Assembly: GCA_017449025.1 (NCBI GenBank)
Contig: JAFSKJ010000110.1
Location: 1-64,000, forward strand
DNA length: 64,000 nt
Direction: 5' to 3'
DNA from: Prevotella sp.
Lineage (GTDB): Bacteria; Bacteroidota; Bacteroidia; Bacteroidales; Bacteroidaceae
Positions within the stretch are counted from its first letter, which is position 1; every line of letters begins with the position of its first letter. Below the pieces are notes generated by a model. It made no database searches. It was not told the origin of the DNA and saw only the letters and a list, made by a program, of their open reading frames with translations. This document shows, one piece after another, positions 63,246 to 64,000 of this stretch. The position numbers were made by a program, and so were the translations under genes.

Positions 63246-64000
63246 ATGAAAAACTTAGACTGGGGTAGTCTGTCGTTCGGCTACATGAAGACCGACTACA
63301 ACGTACGTTGCTACTATCGCGACGGCAAATGGGGCGAGATTGAAGTCTGCTCCGACGAGTATCTGAACCTGCACATGGCAGCCACCTGCCTGCACTACGG
63401 CCAGGAGGCCTTCGAGGGCCTCAAGGCCTACCGCTGCCCCGACGGCAAGGTGCGCGTGTTCCGCGTAGACGAGAACGCCGCCCGCCTGCAGTCCACCTGC
63501 CGCGGCATATTGATGCCCGAGGTGAGCACTGAGATGTTCACGGAAATGGTGAAGAAGGTGGTGCGGCTGAACCAGGAGTGGATTCCCACCTACGAGAGCG
63601 GAGCCACACTCTACATACGCCCGCTGCTCATAGGCACGAGCGCCCAGGTAGGCGTACATCCCGCCAAGGAGTACTGCTTCCTCATCTTCGTCACGCCCGT
63701 AGGCCCGTACTTCAAGGGTGGCTTCGCTGCCAACCCCTACGTCATCATCCGCGACTACGACCGCTCGGCTCCCCTCGGAACGGGTAAATACAAGGTGGGT
63801 GGCAACTACGCAGCCTCGCTCTTCGCCAACAACCTGGCCCACGAGAAGGGCTACGCCTGTGAGTTCTACCTTGACGCCAAGGAGAAGAAATACATGGACG
63901 AGTGCGGTGCTGCAAACTTCTTCGGCATCAAGGACAACACCTACATCACTCCGAAGTCTACCTCAATACTGCCCAGCATCACCAACAAGAGCTTGATGCA
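63246..64000 (+). CDS. ilvE: Branched-chain amino acid aminotransferase (partial, runs off window)
   Basis: Begins MKNLDWGSLSFGYMKTDYN at ATG 63246 and is open to the window end (251 codons seen; full length about 340). A PLP fold-type IV aminotransferase of the eukaryote-like IlvE group: CLHYGQEAFEGLKAYR, YIRPLLIGTSAQVGV and the lysine in GTGKYKVGGNYAAS. It transfers amino groups for Leu, Ile and Val. It lies 24 bases after nagB. Confidence 0.95.
   Translation, partial: MKNLDWGSLSFGYMKTDYNVRCYYRDGKWGEIEVCSDEYLNLHMAATCLHYGQEAFEGLKAYRCPDGKVRVFRVDENAARLQSTCRGILMPEVSTEMFTEMVKKVVRLNQEWIPTYESGATLYIRPLLIGTSAQVGVHPAKEYCFLIFVTPVGPYFKGGFAANPYVIIRDYDRSAPLGTGKYKVGGNYAASLFANNLAHEKGYACEFYLDAKEKKYMDECGAANFFGIKDNTYITPKSTSILPSITNKSLM

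Noticed and set aside
1..64000. tRNA, rRNA or complete insertion sequence genes
   Set aside because: I looked through the gene-free gaps and found no cloverleaf with a typical T-loop, no rRNA segment and no transposase.

Overview
The window looks like chromosomal DNA of a Bacteroidota member, most likely Prevotellaceae. Evidence: a fused lpxC-fabZ gene, a BspA-type leucine-rich-repeat protein, two PL11 pectin lyases, GH115/GH2 xylan-type enzymes, and a dozen promoters with the Bacteroidota layout (TTTG or TTG, about 18-20 bases, then TAnnTTTG). Coding is dense and mostly housekeeping. Accessory features sit in a few gaps. I saw no tRNA, rRNA, CRISPR array or intact insertion sequence.

Layout. 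1-1.4 kb: a hairpin repeat and a lytic transglycosylase lipoprotein (mltF-like). 1.5-14.4 kb, plus strand: hisG-hisD-hisC, an HD phosphohydrolase, then lipid A and envelope genes (lpxD, lpxC-fabZ, lpxA), miaA, a class A penicillin-binding protein and a PIF1-like helicase, all closely spaced or overlapping. 14.4-15.1 kb: a gap packed with stacked palindromes. 15.1-28 kb: a pectin (rhamnogalacturonan I) group with a PL11 lyase, a two-domain esterase, and a 1555-residue PL11 protein carrying autotransporter-type beta-strand repeats. An operon of trmB, a BspA-like gene and an Mrp ATPase interrupts this group on the minus strand. 28-38 kb, minus strand: HAD phosphatase, pgi, xseB, xseA, menD, menF, a menI-like thioesterase and three tandem ROK paralogues. 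38-41 kb: clpB, then a 600-base gap with a three-way-junction fold and a near-perfect palindrome with 64-base arms. 41.3-42.8 kb: a broken prophage remnant (MuF-type head protein fused to a probable nuclease toxin domain, plus a terminase fragment). 43-49.7 kb, minus strand: an operon of GH115 alpha-glucuronidase, GH2 enzyme and double-SGNH esterase. 49.9-56 kb: hflX, a DUF4954 beta-helix protein and an M16 peptidase. 56-64 kb: LD-carboxypeptidase, class I fumarase, two tandem M6 proteases, nagB and the start of a branched-chain aminotransferase gene that runs off the window.

How the parts fit. The pectin and xylan groups encode secreted enzymes that cut plant cell-wall polymers and remove their decorations. 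The lpx-miaA-PBP block is envelope biogenesis. The men genes make the first menaquinone intermediates. The most unusual items are the dispersed hairpin with a compensating stem change, the three ROK proteins that have lost the usual phosphate-binding glycines (one also lost the catalytic Asp), the PL11-autotransporter-repeat fusion, the MuF-nuclease remnant beside a giant palindrome, and several short tandem repeats of period 7 or 9 inside or between genes.
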